From assembly GCA_934203205.1 (NCBI GenBank), contig CAKPYV010000021.1, forward strand, positions 1 through 38,094: DNA of 38,094 nt, in the 5' to 3' direction. The DNA is from an uncultured Anaerovibrio sp. (GTDB taxonomy: Bacteria; Bacillota; Negativicutes; Selenomonadales; Selenomonadaceae). This document shows, piece after piece, positions 1 through 7,509 of this stretch (position 1 is the first letter of the stretch; every line of letters starts with the position of its first letter). The notes under the pieces are model-generated. The model did not search any database and was not told where the DNA came from. It worked only from the letters and a program-made list of their open reading frames with translations. A program made the position numbers and the translations under genes.

Positions 1-344
1 CATTCCGTGGCATAAAAATATCCGGGCAGTATATAACTACCCGGATTATAAGGTCTAACTTTATGGGGTCACTACATATATGTCAAAAGGATTATGTCTT
101 TTTTTGCTCTTTTATACTCGCCCTTATTCTACACACAGAAAGCCACTGCCCAAACCTACCGAACCAGTAAAGGGCTGGGAAGTGTAGCCAAGAGCAAGGC
201 TAACAACAATAGCGAAAGGAGTATGCACAATGTATTTAAGCCTGATTCTGCGCACAAGTCCAATCATAAATTCAATTGCCTAGTATCTTTTCCTATGTTA
301 TAATTAAATTAGAAACATGTTTTCTTATGCGAAAGTGGGATTAT
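1..344. other. Left-edge intergenic region, no gene assigned
   Basis: I see no convincing gene before the Rpn-like ORF. An inverted repeat at 20-26/40-46 (ATCCGGG/CCCGGAT) could be a terminator; the only run that resembles a U-tract lies on its left side, so it would serve a minus-strand transcript. Around 129-186 the hexamers CTACAC and GTGTAG can pair around a GCCC/GGGC stem, giving a folded segment of about 60 nt. A 69-codon ORF from 94 to 303 has no ribosome site or recognisable protein character and I treat it as chance. Confidence 0.4.
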
Positions 345-1190
345 ATGACAAACAGAAAAATTCGCGATACTGTTTTTTGCCATTTCATGAGTAATGAATC
401 ACATCTTTTGTCACTTTGTAATGCACTAAATGACACAGGTTATGACGAATCATCAGATATTACGATAAACACTTTAGAGGGCAGTTTTTTCAGCAACATT
501 AAGAACGACATTTCTTTTCTTTTGAATAATCTAATGGTTGTGCTTATTGAACATCAAACCACCATTAATCCCAATATGCCCTTGCGTTTTCTCAGTTATG
601 TTGATGAACTGTACAAGCGTTATACCAGCACCTCCCATAAAAAGATTTATGGCGATGATTTACTCAAGATTCCTGCACCGGAGTTTTATGTATTCTACGA
701 TGGAAACGATACATCCTTTGAGCAGCAAACATTGAAGCTAAGCGATGCCTTTGAAACTCAGTCAGACAAATTAGAACTTACTGTCCATGTATATAATCTG
801 GCGGATGGCATGAATGATGAGTTGAAAAGAAAATGCCTGCCTATAGAAGAATACAGCATATTCTCCAACGCTTATAAGCATTTCCGTCAACAGAAAATGG
901 AAATTGACCATGCTGTTGATGCAGCCATTAAATATTGTCTGGAGAATAATGTTATGGTTGACTATTTAAAAAACAACCAAAAGGAGGTTATAGATATGTT
1001 CGGATTTGAGTGGAATGAAAAAGAAGAACGGGAAGCACTACTCGAGATTGGCGAAGAACGCGGCAGATTGGAAGGTAAAATCGAGTCGATAAAGGAATTA
1101 ATGCGTAATCTAAACCTATCCCCTGAGAAGGCTATGACTGCTCTGGGCATTGCTCCTTCGGAATTTAGCCGTTATCTTACTATGTTATAA
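345..1190 (+). CDS. Rpn-like PD-(D/E)XK nuclease family protein
   Basis: Putative nuclease of the Rpn / PD-(D/E)XK transposase-like group, about 281 aa. The core signature is a D in KNDISF followed by the strand VVLIEHQ and then TTINPNMPLRFLSYVDELYKRY; the E-x-Q in place of E-x-K is usual for Rpn-like proteins. These nucleases are linked to RecA-independent DNA exchange in enterobacteria; here the role is inferred. The C-terminal 45 residues form a charged helix (LEIGEERGRLEGKIES) and a short helical tail SPEKAMTALGIAPSEF ending in LTML, which matches the tails of the two Rpn-like proteins near 19 and 22 kb although the nuclease cores differ. Start chosen at MTNRKIRDTVF; in-frame ATGs at 276 and 327 lack ribosome sites. 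The gene stands alone. Confidence 0.7.
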   Translation: MTNRKIRDTVFCHFMSNESHLLSLCNALNDTGYDESSDITINTLEGSFFSNIKNDISFLLNNLMVVLIEHQTTINPNMPLRFLSYVDELYKRYTSTSHKKIYGDDLLKIPAPEFYVFYDGNDTSFEQQTLKLSDAFETQSDKLELTVHVYNLADGMNDELKRKCLPIEEYSIFSNAYKHFRQQKMEIDHAVDAAIKYCLENNVMVDYLKNNQKEVIDMFGFEWNEKEEREALLEIGEERGRLEGKIESIKELMRNLNLSPEKAMTALGIAPSEFSRYLTML

Positions 1191-1317
1191 CTAGATGTCT
1201 GAGGTTCCACAGCTCTATAGGCAGAAAAAATTTCACACCGTCACCTACCCAAATACCTCTCTACAATGCCTTGCTAAAAATGGATATAGAAAATATATAT
1301 AAAATTATCATCATAAT

Positions 1318-1449
1318 GGACACATCCCCATTCCTGTGTCCTGCTATCTGGTGGAGAATCGCTCCAGACCACCCTAGAGCGATTCTCCACCAGACTAGAC
1401 GACCTGATTGTTGAACTGCGGAAAGGATACTATACAGCCACAGTTCAAC
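1318..1449. repeat. Three tandem stem-loops, longest stem 18 bp
   Basis: Stem 1 pairs GGACACA (1318-1324) with TGTGTCC (1335-1341). Stem 2 is a perfect 18-bp inverted repeat, 1347-1364 with 1377-1394, around a 12-nt loop. Stem 3 pairs GTTGAACTG (1410-1418) with CAGTTCAAC (1441-1449). None is followed by a clear U-tract, so simple terminators are unlikely. They may be ends of a lost mobile element or a folded RNA. Confidence 0.6.
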
Positions 1450-1679
1450 CATAAATACCGAAAAAGGTTAGGACAAACATTATCATAAACAAAATAAATA
1501 GTTAAGGAGACAATCCATTCATATATTATATAAGAAAGAATTGTTTCCTTTTTTGTCCGACAAGGAATTTCCAATTTTTCTGACAAACAAAATTTTAAAT
1601 TTTACATTATACAAAAAAATCATGCATTTTTTACAAAAATTTCCATTACACGGGTTGATTTTCCTATAGTTTTATAAAG

Positions 1680-1732
1680 ACCTGGTTCATTTTCCCAGCA
1701 ATTGTGGCGTGAACCAGGTATTTATTTTGTTG
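1680..1732 (+). terminator. Terminator-like hairpin
   Basis: ACCTGGTTCA (1680-1689) pairs perfectly with TGAACCAGGT (1710-1719), and a T-rich run (ATTTATTTTG) follows. No rightward gene ends just before it, so it may close an unannotated short transcript. Confidence 0.45.
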
Positions 1733-1799
1733 CCCAAACTTTTCTATCCATACATTTTGATAATTAAATGAAATTTTTAAAAAAATAGTACTATTTATA

Positions 1800-1828
1800 T
1801 TGATTTCCCTCACAACTTATATTATAAT
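1800..1828 (+). promoter_or_regulatory. Promoter of the chemoreceptor gene
   Basis: TTGATT (1800-1805), a 17-nt spacer and TATAAT (1823-1828). It predicts a start near 1835 and a leader of about 175 nt before the ATG at 2010. The leader holds a near-perfect 10-bp hairpin (CCTCCATGTT with AACATGAAGG) around 1900-1937. Confidence 0.65.
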
Positions 1829-2009
1829 TATTCCGACTAAATTAGTAGTCTATTCTTCCTAATATTTCGTTCAAGACAAATATGGCTTCAAAGGATAGCT
1901 ACCCTCCATGTTCAATGAGTAAAAAACATGAAGGCAGAAATTCTAACTATATGCAAGTGAAGTGTTATCGAATCGATTTTGTGAGCAATGTAAGGAGTGT
2001 GTATTTTCT

Positions 2010-3695
2010 ATGGGAGTTCGTATGAAATTAGGCCTTAGCTACTTGGCTATGGTTCTCATGATTGTATTTTTAGGTATTTATGCCCTGGTATCCATGGCCA
2101 ATATGCAGGAAGCAACCAGCACTATTGAAATCAGCGCCCTGAGATATATGAAGCAGGCTGACGACCTGAATGTGGCTGTCTCGGAATACAAGGCCGCCAT
2201 GTACAAAATGCTGGATGCAGATGATGAAAACAAAAAAAATATAGCTGCAGCAGAGCTTCAGAAGGCCACAGCTACCATTGACAAGATTATGCCTGAACTG
2301 GCTGACGGTATTTACTTCACAGAAAAAATGCAGGAAACCCAGGCTAATTGGGCCAAAACCAAGAATCACGGTGACAAAGCTACCAATATTCTCCGGACCC
2401 AGGGCACTGCGGCTGCCTATGATTATATGATGAACGAAATGTATCAGGACTTTCACAATCTTGATACAAACACTTCAGAGCTGGGAGAACTGGAGCTGAA
2501 GCATGCCCAGGATAAGGTAGCTGCTTCTCATGCTACTTACGAAAGTGCCAGAACTACCACCATTGTAGTGATTTTGATTATTGCCCTGCTCACGGTAGGC
2601 ATCGGCTACTACTTCTATCGTCTCATTGGTGGCTTCCTGTCCCAGTTCCTGGATGTATCCCAGCGGGTATATCACGGCGACATGACCGTTAATCTGGATT
2701 ATGATACCCAGGACGAGTTTGGCAAAATTGCCAACTCCTACAATGATACCCTGGGCAAGATAAGAGGCATCACCTCCGAAATCCAGAAGATTGCCAATGA
2801 ACTGACTCATTCTGCCGACACCATGTCCACCGGCGTTAATGAATCCGCTCAGGTGATTAATTCCATTGCCGTATCCATTAATGATATAGCGGAGCTTTCC
2901 CTGGCTCAGAACAAAAATGTAGATACTGCTTCCTCCTCTTTGGACAATATTGTTAACAGCGTAAACAATGTAGCAGATTTGGCCAAGCAGACAGCTGACA
3001 AAGCCAATGAGGTTGGCACTACTGTTACTCAGGGCATTGAAGGCATCCATGTGATTAACCAGCATATGGATCGTATTGAAACCATGGTTAGCACCTCTGC
3101 CAATCAGGTGGATACTCTGGGCCGTCGCTCCGAGGAAATCGGCCAGATTGTGGAAACCATCGTTAATATTTCCGGGCAGACCAATCTCTTGGCTCTCAAC
3201 GCTGCCATTGAGGCGGCTAGAGCTGGTGAGCACGGCCGTGGCTTTGCCGTTGTAGCTGAGGAAATCCGCAAGCTGGCAGAGAACTCTCAGGAGGCAGCCC
3301 AGCATATTGCCGAGCTTATTGGCACTATTCAGGAAGAAACCAAGAAGGCTGTAGAGGCCATGCATCATGGCAATGAAGGCGTCCGTAAAGGCTCCGAAGT
3401 TGTCAAGGAAGCTATGGAAGAATTTGGCCAGGTAACTGGCATGGTAGACAGCATGGTGGATCAGATGTCCCAGGTTGCTGAGCATATCAAACAAGTTTCT
3501 GCTCAGTCCAACAATGTTGTGGAGGCCACCTCTCAGGTTACTAACGACAGCAACAAGATTGCCGGCGAAACCCAGCAGGTTTCCGCTGCTTCTGAGGAAC
3601 AGTCTGCTACCATGCACGAGCTGGCCAACGAGAATACCAAGCTGGCTGATATGGCCAAGCGCCTGCAGGAGCAGCTAAAGGTATTCCGTACCTAA
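2010..3695 (+). CDS. Methyl-accepting chemotaxis protein
   Basis: Transmembrane chemoreceptor of 561 aa that would signal to CheA/CheW. Order: transmembrane helix 1 (about residues 8-28), a four-helix-bundle type periplasmic sensor of about 150 residues, transmembrane helix 2 (about 182-205), HAMP, then the long cytoplasmic coiled coil. The hairpin tip carries the conserved signature QTNLLALNAAIEAARAGE followed by GRGFAVVAEEIRKLAE. There is no C-terminal CheR-docking pentapeptide. Start 2010 (MGVRMKLGLSYL) is chosen because AAGGAG lies at 1992-1997 and helix 1 follows at once; the in-frame ATG at 1962 would add a cysteine-rich stretch without a ribosome site. No che genes are nearby, so it is a solitary receptor. 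Ligand unknown. Confidence 0.95.
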   Translation: MGVRMKLGLSYLAMVLMIVFLGIYALVSMANMQEATSTIEISALRYMKQADDLNVAVSEYKAAMYKMLDADDENKKNIAAAELQKATATIDKIMPELADGIYFTEKMQETQANWAKTKNHGDKATNILRTQGTAAAYDYMMNEMYQDFHNLDTNTSELGELELKHAQDKVAASHATYESARTTTIVVILIIALLTVGIGYYFYRLIGGFLSQFLDVSQRVYHGDMTVNLDYDTQDEFGKIANSYNDTLGKIRGITSEIQKIANELTHSADTMSTGVNESAQVINSIAVSINDIAELSLAQNKNVDTASSSLDNIVNSVNNVADLAKQTADKANEVGTTVTQGIEGIHVINQHMDRIETMVSTSANQVDTLGRRSEEIGQIVETIVNISGQTNLLALNAAIEAARAGEHGRGFAVVAEEIRKLAENSQEAAQHIAELIGTIQEETKKAVEAMHHGNEGVRKGSEVVKEAMEEFGQVTGMVDSMVDQMSQVAEHIKQVSAQSNNVVEATSQVTNDSNKIAGETQQVSAASEEQSATMHELANENTKLADMAKRLQEQLKVFRT

Positions 3696-3737
3696 ACTTC
3701 CACCTCCAATAGTGGTAACTTCCCCCCTTATATGACA

Positions 3738-3790
3738 AAAAAGGCATAAATTTCCCGCTTTATATCCCAGCAGGAATTATGCCTTTTACT
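3738..3790 (+). terminator. Terminator after the chemoreceptor gene
   Basis: AAAGGCATAA (3740-3749) pairs with TTATGCCTTT (3777-3786), with T-rich sequence following. Confidence 0.75.
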
Positions 3791-3914
3791 TTGTCAAATA
3801 TTAATATTTTTTATGCCATTGGATGTAGTTTTTTACAATTTCTGTTTTTTTATACTAACAAATATGGTATTATATTAATGTATGATTTGTAGTTTATGAA
3901 AGGGATATTATACC

Positions 3915-5057
3915 ATGATTAGATTACCCATAAATAAATTAAAACCGGGCATGGTTACAGCCCAGAGTATCTACAACCAAAAAGGAGCCAGCTACCTCAC
4001 CAGGGGGACCAAATTAAGCAGACAGTATATAAACAGCCTACGGAAAATCGGTATTTCCAAAGTAACCATTACCTCCCTTGATCCCAATTTGTCCTTGCTC
4101 CCGCCAGAGGATATTATCAAGGAAGAAACCAGGGTAACGGCTATCCATCAGGTATTTAACGCCTACTGCCGTCTACAGCAGGATGACCATCTGGATATCC
4201 CCCCCTTGCTTTCTACCTCCGAATCTATTATTGACGATTTGATTAAAAAGCCAGAGAATCTGGTGCAGATTACGGATATCCGCCTTTATGACGATTATAC
4301 CTTTGCCCATTCCGTTAATGTGGCAGCTCTTTCTGCCATGCTGGGCCTGCTGTGCCATTACTCCAAAAAGGATTTAATGACTCTCACGGCTGGTGCCCTG
4401 CTCCATGATATTGGCAAGCTGGATGTACCCCCCAAGATTCTCAACAAAACCACGGCTTTATCCGATGAGGAATTTACCCTGATTCGCCATCATCCTGAAT
4501 GGGGCTATCAGCGGCTGCTTCATATTCAGGACAGCAATCTGAATATGAAGGCTATTGCAGATATTGCCTACCAGCATCATGAGCATCTTGATGGACATGG
4601 CTATCCAAATCATTTGGCAGAGGATCAGATTTCTGAATTTGCCCGCATTGTAGCCATTACCGATGTATATGATGCCCTTACCACCCAGAGGCCATACAAA
4701 AAGGCCTATTCCTCTCATATTGCCTACAAGATTATGACCAAATGCTCCGGCAAGCAATTTGATCCACTGCTTCTGGATCTGTTCTTTAACCATGTGGCTC
4801 TGTTCCCAATAGGTACGGTACTAAAAACAGCTTTGGGCTATGCCATTGTCAAGTCCACCACCATTGGTATGACTAAGTATCCCAAGGTAATTCTTTTTGC
4901 CGACAGCAATCGCCGCCTGCTAAATACCCCCGTTACTATGGAGGTCAGCCAGCAGGAACCTGGTTTTATTGAATCTGTCCTGGACGGCTCTGAGCTAACC
5001 ACCCTGTGCTTTCATATGAAATTCAATCCAGCTGTACTATTGCTGGAGGAGGAATAA
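3915..5057 (+). CDS. HD-GYP domain protein, probable c-di-GMP phosphodiesterase
   Basis: 380-aa cytoplasmic protein that probably hydrolyses cyclic di-GMP. The N-terminal 60 residues (INKLKPGMVTAQSIY ... GTKLSRQYINSLRKIGI) resemble the small domain often found before HD-GYP modules. The HD-GYP core has the metal-binding H132, the HD pair H164-D165 (ALLHDIGKLD), the HHPEWGYQ segment, and the diagnostic HHEHLDGHGYP at 221-231 followed by RIVAITDVYDALTTQRPYK. All key residues are present, so an active enzyme is expected. About 80 residues follow the domain and I do not recognise them. Ribosome site AAAGGGA lies 10 nt upstream of the ATG. An extended -10 (TGG-TATTAT, 3866-3873) may drive it. A target in motility or adhesion is plausible next to a chemoreceptor, but is inference. 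Confidence 0.93.
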   Translation: MIRLPINKLKPGMVTAQSIYNQKGASYLTRGTKLSRQYINSLRKIGISKVTITSLDPNLSLLPPEDIIKEETRVTAIHQVFNAYCRLQQDDHLDIPPLLSTSESIIDDLIKKPENLVQITDIRLYDDYTFAHSVNVAALSAMLGLLCHYSKKDLMTLTAGALLHDIGKLDVPPKILNKTTALSDEEFTLIRHHPEWGYQRLLHIQDSNLNMKAIADIAYQHHEHLDGHGYPNHLAEDQISEFARIVAITDVYDALTTQRPYKKAYSSHIAYKIMTKCSGKQFDPLLLDLFFNHVALFPIGTVLKTALGYAIVKSTTIGMTKYPKVILFADSNRRLLNTPVTMEVSQQEPGFIESVLDGSELTTLCFHMKFNPAVLLLEEE

Positions 5058-5070
5058 AATAATCTACATA

Positions 5071-5103
5071 AAAAACAGCGAGGCAATCCCCGCTGTTTTT
5101 TTA
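5071..5103 (+). terminator. Terminator after the HD-GYP gene
   Basis: AAAAACAGCG (5071-5080) pairs with CGCTGTTTTT (5091-5100), followed by more T residues. Confidence 0.88.
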
Positions 5104-5116
5104 TTACCATTGTCTA

Positions 5117-5145
5117 TTGTACGAACAAATATAACATGATATAAT
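5117..5145 (+). promoter_or_regulatory. Promoter of candidate toxin mRNA, locus A
   Basis: TTGTAC (5117-5122), 17-nt spacer, TATAAT (5140-5145) preceded by TGA, so also an extended -10. The predicted start near 5152 falls on the 5' arm of the long-range stem. Confidence 0.75.
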
Positions 5146-5270
5146 TTGATTGGTGCTGCCATAACGGTAGGCGGTCAGTCCAAGATAAGTGCTTTTGCTA
5201 GTTGTCTGGGATTCTGTCCCTTTAGGTTCAGGCCTCTTTTGAGGACTAAAATCCGAAGGGTAGTGATACT

Positions 5271-5378
5271 ATGTCCATAGCTGTCGCAGGATTTGTCGTA
5301 GCCTGTATAGGTGTTACGATTGCTTGCATTAGCTTCGGCTATCAGCTGGGCAAGGATATTCATAAAAAGCAGAAATGA
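5271..5378 (+). CDS. 35-aa hydrophobic peptide, candidate type I toxin
   Basis: Small membrane peptide: a start MSIAVAGFVV, a hydrophobic helix of about 20 residues with two cysteines, then a polar tail GYQLGKDIHKKQK. This single helix with a basic tail is the build of type I toxins and holin-like mini-proteins; I do not recognise a named family. The possible Shine-Dalgarno GAAGGG (5255-5260) can pair with CCCTTT (5218-5223) around an inner CCTC-TTTT-GAGG hairpin, so translation would be held off in the folded mRNA. The stop codon runs into a bidirectional terminator, and an antisense RNA reads back over the 3' part. Function is inferred from layout. Confidence 0.65.
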   Translation: MSIAVAGFVVACIGVTIACISFGYQLGKDIHKKQK

Positions 5379-5459
5379 CCGCCCATAGTCCAAATAGTGC
5401 GGTCATTATCTGACTAAACCTATAGGGCTGTCCGTCTATCGGCAGCACTTTTTCTATCT
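5370..5459 (-). ncRNA. Candidate antisense RNA (antitoxin) of locus A
   Basis: Predicted leftward RNA of about 90 nt, starting near 5459 from its own promoter and ending at the hairpin plus U-tract at 5374-5407. It is fully complementary to the 3' third of the peptide mRNA, including the 3' arm of the long-range stem. This convergent 3'-overlap is the arrangement of txpA/RatA and bsrG/SR4 in Bacillus. No transcript data are available to me; the call rests on promoter, terminator and position. Confidence 0.6.
5374..5407. terminator. Bidirectional terminator at locus A
   Basis: AATGACCGC (5374-5382) pairs with GCGGTCATT (5399-5407). On the minus strand the hairpin is followed by TTCTGCTTTTT, which would end the antisense RNA; on the plus strand the T-run is weak, so some mRNA may read on to about 5455. 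Confidence 0.65.
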
Positions 5460-5465
5460 ACTTTC

Positions 5466-5493
5466 ATTATAACATTTTTACGCTAGTATGCAA
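5466..5493 (-). promoter_or_regulatory. Antisense promoter of locus A
   Basis: On the minus strand TTGCAT (5493-5488), 16-nt spacer, TATAAT (5471-5466). It lies 26 bp beyond the end of the PHP gene and points leftward into locus A. Confidence 0.7.
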
Positions 5494-5519
5494 GAGAATG
5501 TTTTTACCACTATAGATAA

Positions 5520-6308
5520 TTAATATTTGCAAAGCTGCATTTTGCGCTGGGTAAAGGTAACAGACTGCAGTTTAGCGGCCTCTGCCAGCTCCAAGGCTAC
5601 CTGGAAATTCATGCCGATATTCTGAGCTGTATGGGCATCAGAGCCAAGAGATACATACCGTCCCCCCAGCGCATAATAACGCTGATAGATAGGCAGCAGC
5701 TTCTCCGCTGCCTCCTTATCCCCCAGACGACGGGTATTCAATTCCATAATCGTATCAGTTTCCAAGGCTGTTCTCAGCACAGCATCCACTTCCTCATGGA
5801 ATTGACCATAGACGATATTCTTATCCTCATAAGGGGCATAACGGCATATATAATCAATGTGCCCCAGCACATCAACATAGGAATGTCTTGCCAGCTCACG
5901 AGCCATTACCCGCAAATAGATGCCATAGGCCTCCTCCTTGGATTTGCCCTGATAAAAATCCTCATAATACAAATCCATCAAATCAATGATATGAATGGAG
6001 CCTATGACTATATCAAAAGGAGCCTGAGCCACAAATTCCTGATTGGCCTTCAAGCAGGTATCCGTAATACCTACCTCTACCCCCAGCTGCAGATTATCTC
6101 CCCGCTGACTGCCGTACTGCTGCCAATATTCACTAGGCCCAAACCGGAAATCCATATCCTTATAGTTTCTGGTATTAACATAATCATAATCAAAATGCTC
6201 GGTCAGAGTCAAACCTATCCCCAGCTTCTCTCTGGCTTCTACAGCCTCCTGCAAGGTCATCTGGGAATCAGAGGAAAACTCTGTATGGGAATGATTGTCG
6301 AATATCAT
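5520..6308 (-). CDS. PHP-domain phosphatase, histidinol-phosphatase (HisJ/HisK) family
   Basis: 262-aa metal-dependent phosphoesterase of the PHP superfamily. Metal-site motifs in order: HSHTEFSSDS near the N-terminus, TEHFDYDY, GVEVGIT, DIVIGSIHII, DVLGHIDYICRYAPYED, MELNTRR and, near the C-terminus, SLGSDAHTAQNIG. Length and motif spacing fit the HisJ-type histidinol-phosphatases, so the likely reaction is L-histidinol phosphate to L-histidinol. No other his genes are in the window and other PHP phosphatases look similar, so the substrate is inferred. The start overlaps the stop of the upstream TSCPD gene by four bases (ATGA), making it the last gene of the leftward operon. I see no terminator of its own before the antisense promoter of locus A. 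Confidence 0.85.
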   Translation of the reverse strand: MIFDNHSHTEFSSDSQMTLQEAVEAREKLGIGLTLTEHFDYDYVNTRNYKDMDFRFGPSEYWQQYGSQRGDNLQLGVEVGITDTCLKANQEFVAQAPFDIVIGSIHIIDLMDLYYEDFYQGKSKEEAYGIYLRVMARELARHSYVDVLGHIDYICRYAPYEDKNIVYGQFHEEVDAVLRTALETDTIMELNTRRLGDKEAAEKLLPIYQRYYALGGRYVSLGSDAHTAQNIGMNFQVALELAEAAKLQSVTFTQRKMQLCKY

Positions 6309-6568
6309 TGCTCCCCAGCCTCCTCCAAATACTGCTTCAAAGCCTTGGCCAGCTGATCTGGACAGGAGGTAGCCTTGGCACCACAGCGGATACCCTCCAG
6401 CCGGCTCACAATCTCCTGCAGCTCCATGCCCTCAGTCAGCTTGCCGATACCCTGCAAATTGCCATTACAGCCGCCTAGCACTCTAAGATTGTGCAGCTTG
6501 CCATCCTCCACCTCAAATTTCATCAAACGGGCACACACACCCTGAGGTGCATACTCCACCTTTGCCAT
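6305..6568 (-). CDS. TSCPD domain protein (TIGR03905-like)
   Basis: Small cytoplasmic protein of 87 aa named for its motif TSCPDQLAKAL near the C-terminus. Other conserved pieces are PQGVCARLMKFEVEDGKL, LRVLGGCNGNLQGI and LEGIRCGAKATSCPDQ. The domain resembles the C-terminal TSCPD part of class II ribonucleotide reductases; the stand-alone family has no firmly assigned function. The second ATG at 6568 is preferred because AAAGGAG sits nine nt upstream, against three nt for the ATG at 6574. Four-base overlap with the PHP gene indicates translational coupling. Confidence 0.85.
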   Translation of the reverse strand: MAKVEYAPQGVCARLMKFEVEDGKLHNLRVLGGCNGNLQGIGKLTEGMELQEIVSRLEGIRCGAKATSCPDQLAKALKQYLEEAGEQ

Positions 6569-6625
6569 GCTCATCCTCTCCTTTTAGCGAATTACCTACC
6601 AAATTTATCTACACAGGCCAATACC

Positions 6626-7492
6626 TTATTCCTGTACAAAGGCATCTGCCAAAATTCCAAATTCCTCCAAGGAAAAGGTTTCTCCCCGACGACCGCTATC
6701 CAAACCGCATTGCTCAAAGGCCGCCTTAATATCCTCCTGCAGGAAGCCTGCTCCCTTCAAGGCATTGGCCATGGTTTTCCGCCGCTGGCCAAAGGCCGCC
6801 TTAACTACCCGGAAGAACATTTTCTCACTCTTTACCTCCACCGCTGGCTTTTCCCGCACATCGCAGACAATAACCACGGAATCCACCTCTGGGGCCGGTA
6901 TAAAGGACCGAGGCGGCACATCAAAGGCAATATGAGGTCTGGTATAATACTGTACTGCCACAGACAGGGCACCATAAATCTTGCTGCCTGGCTGGGCAAT
7001 CATTCTCAAGGCTACTTCCTTTTGCACCATAGTAACCAGAATGGAAATCGGCAAATGCTGTTCCAGCAAAGCCATCAAAATAGGGGTGGTAATATAGTAA
7101 GGCAGATTGGCTGCTACCTTAAAGGGCTTGTTCCCCATCAGCTCAGGAATATTCACCTTGAGAATATCTCCCGGCACAATGGTAACATTATCATAGCCCT
7201 CCAGAGTATGAGCCAATACTGCTGGCAGCTTCTTGTCCAGCTCCACCGCCGTTACCTTGGCGCCAGATTCCGCCAGTCCCTGAGTCAGCGTGCCAATACC
7301 CGGCCCAATCTCCAAGATATTATCCTCCGGCCCTGCTCCTGCGGCATCCACAATGCCCTGCACAATACCAGCATCCACCAAGAAATTCTGCCCCAGCTTC
7401 TTGGCCGCTCTCAGGTTAAAGGCTTTCATAATATGCCTGGTAACCTGGGGATTGGCAATTACCGGATGGGTGGTTTTTATCGTATCTGTCAT
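6626..7492 (-). CDS. rsmA: 16S rRNA dimethyladenosine transferase RsmA (KsgA)
   Basis: Dimethylates two adjacent adenosines (A1518 and A1519, E. coli numbering) in the 3'-terminal hairpin of 16S rRNA with S-adenosylmethionine, a late step of small-subunit assembly. The 288 residues show the family start KKLGQNFLVD (31-40), the SAM-binding loop EIGPGIGTL (61-69), the acidic VELD after strand 2, and the catalytic NLPYY (129-133). The C-terminal helical domain includes FGQRRKTMANAL. Length is normal. It follows rnmV by 17 bp, the usual Firmicute order rnmV-rsmA. Confidence 0.97.
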   Translation of the reverse strand: MTDTIKTTHPVIANPQVTRHIMKAFNLRAAKKLGQNFLVDAGIVQGIVDAAGAGPEDNILEIGPGIGTLTQGLAESGAKVTAVELDKKLPAVLAHTLEGYDNVTIVPGDILKVNIPELMGNKPFKVAANLPYYITTPILMALLEQHLPISILVTMVQKEVALRMIAQPGSKIYGALSVAVQYYTRPHIAFDVPPRSFIPAPEVDSVVIVCDVREKPAVEVKSEKMFFRVVKAAFGQRRKTMANALKGAGFLQEDIKAAFEQCGLDSGRRGETFSLEEFGILADAFVQE

Positions 7493-7509
7493 ATATCTTC
7501 TCTGCTCCT

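Larger units (their letters stand above)
1191..1961. other. Long intergenic region with clustered stem-loops
   Basis: This stretch holds no supported gene. It carries three consecutive perfect stem-loops (1318-1341, 1347-1394, 1410-1449), a further terminator-like hairpin at 1680-1719 (ten-bp stem ACCTGGTTCA, then ATTTATTTTG), and the promoter of the following chemoreceptor gene. Leftward ORFs of 63 codons at 1261-1452 and 1395-1586 run through the palindromes and look like chance. Confidence 0.5.
5153..5448 (+). ncRNA. Long-range paired ends of the locus A mRNA
   Basis: The 5' segment GTGCTGCC (5153-5160) pairs perfectly with GGCAGCAC (5441-5448), and 5166-5178 pairs with 5428-5440 (13 positions, one mismatch, two G-U). 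Together this is a roughly 20-bp stem with a five-nt bulge that closes the whole transcript of about 300 nt. A T-run (CACTTTTT) directly after the 3' arm suggests the full-length RNA ends there. Such end-to-end pairing is typical of the inactive full-length mRNA of type I toxins such as Hok and AapA1. Confidence 0.6.

Noticed and set aside
130..190. Words GCCACTG (142-148) and GGGAAG (177-182), as in cobalamin riboswitches
   Set aside because: The upstream GGTGAAAATCC-type core and the downstream CAGGAGACCTGCC box are absent, so there is no riboswitch here that I can support.
1850..2009. Possible c-di-GMP riboswitch before the chemoreceptor gene
   Set aside because: AAAGGATAGCTACC is only loosely like the GCAAAGC core and the partner helix with its GGGTTGCC side is missing.
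2475..3617. 380-codon minus-strand ORF inside the chemoreceptor gene
   Set aside because: It mirrors the chemoreceptor coding strand, has no ribosome site, and its composition is that of an antisense shadow.
5153..5448. Loci A and B as transposons with terminal inverted repeats
   Set aside because: The outer repeats differ in sequence between the two loci while staying self-complementary, no target duplication is evident, and promoters and terminators fit RNAs instead.
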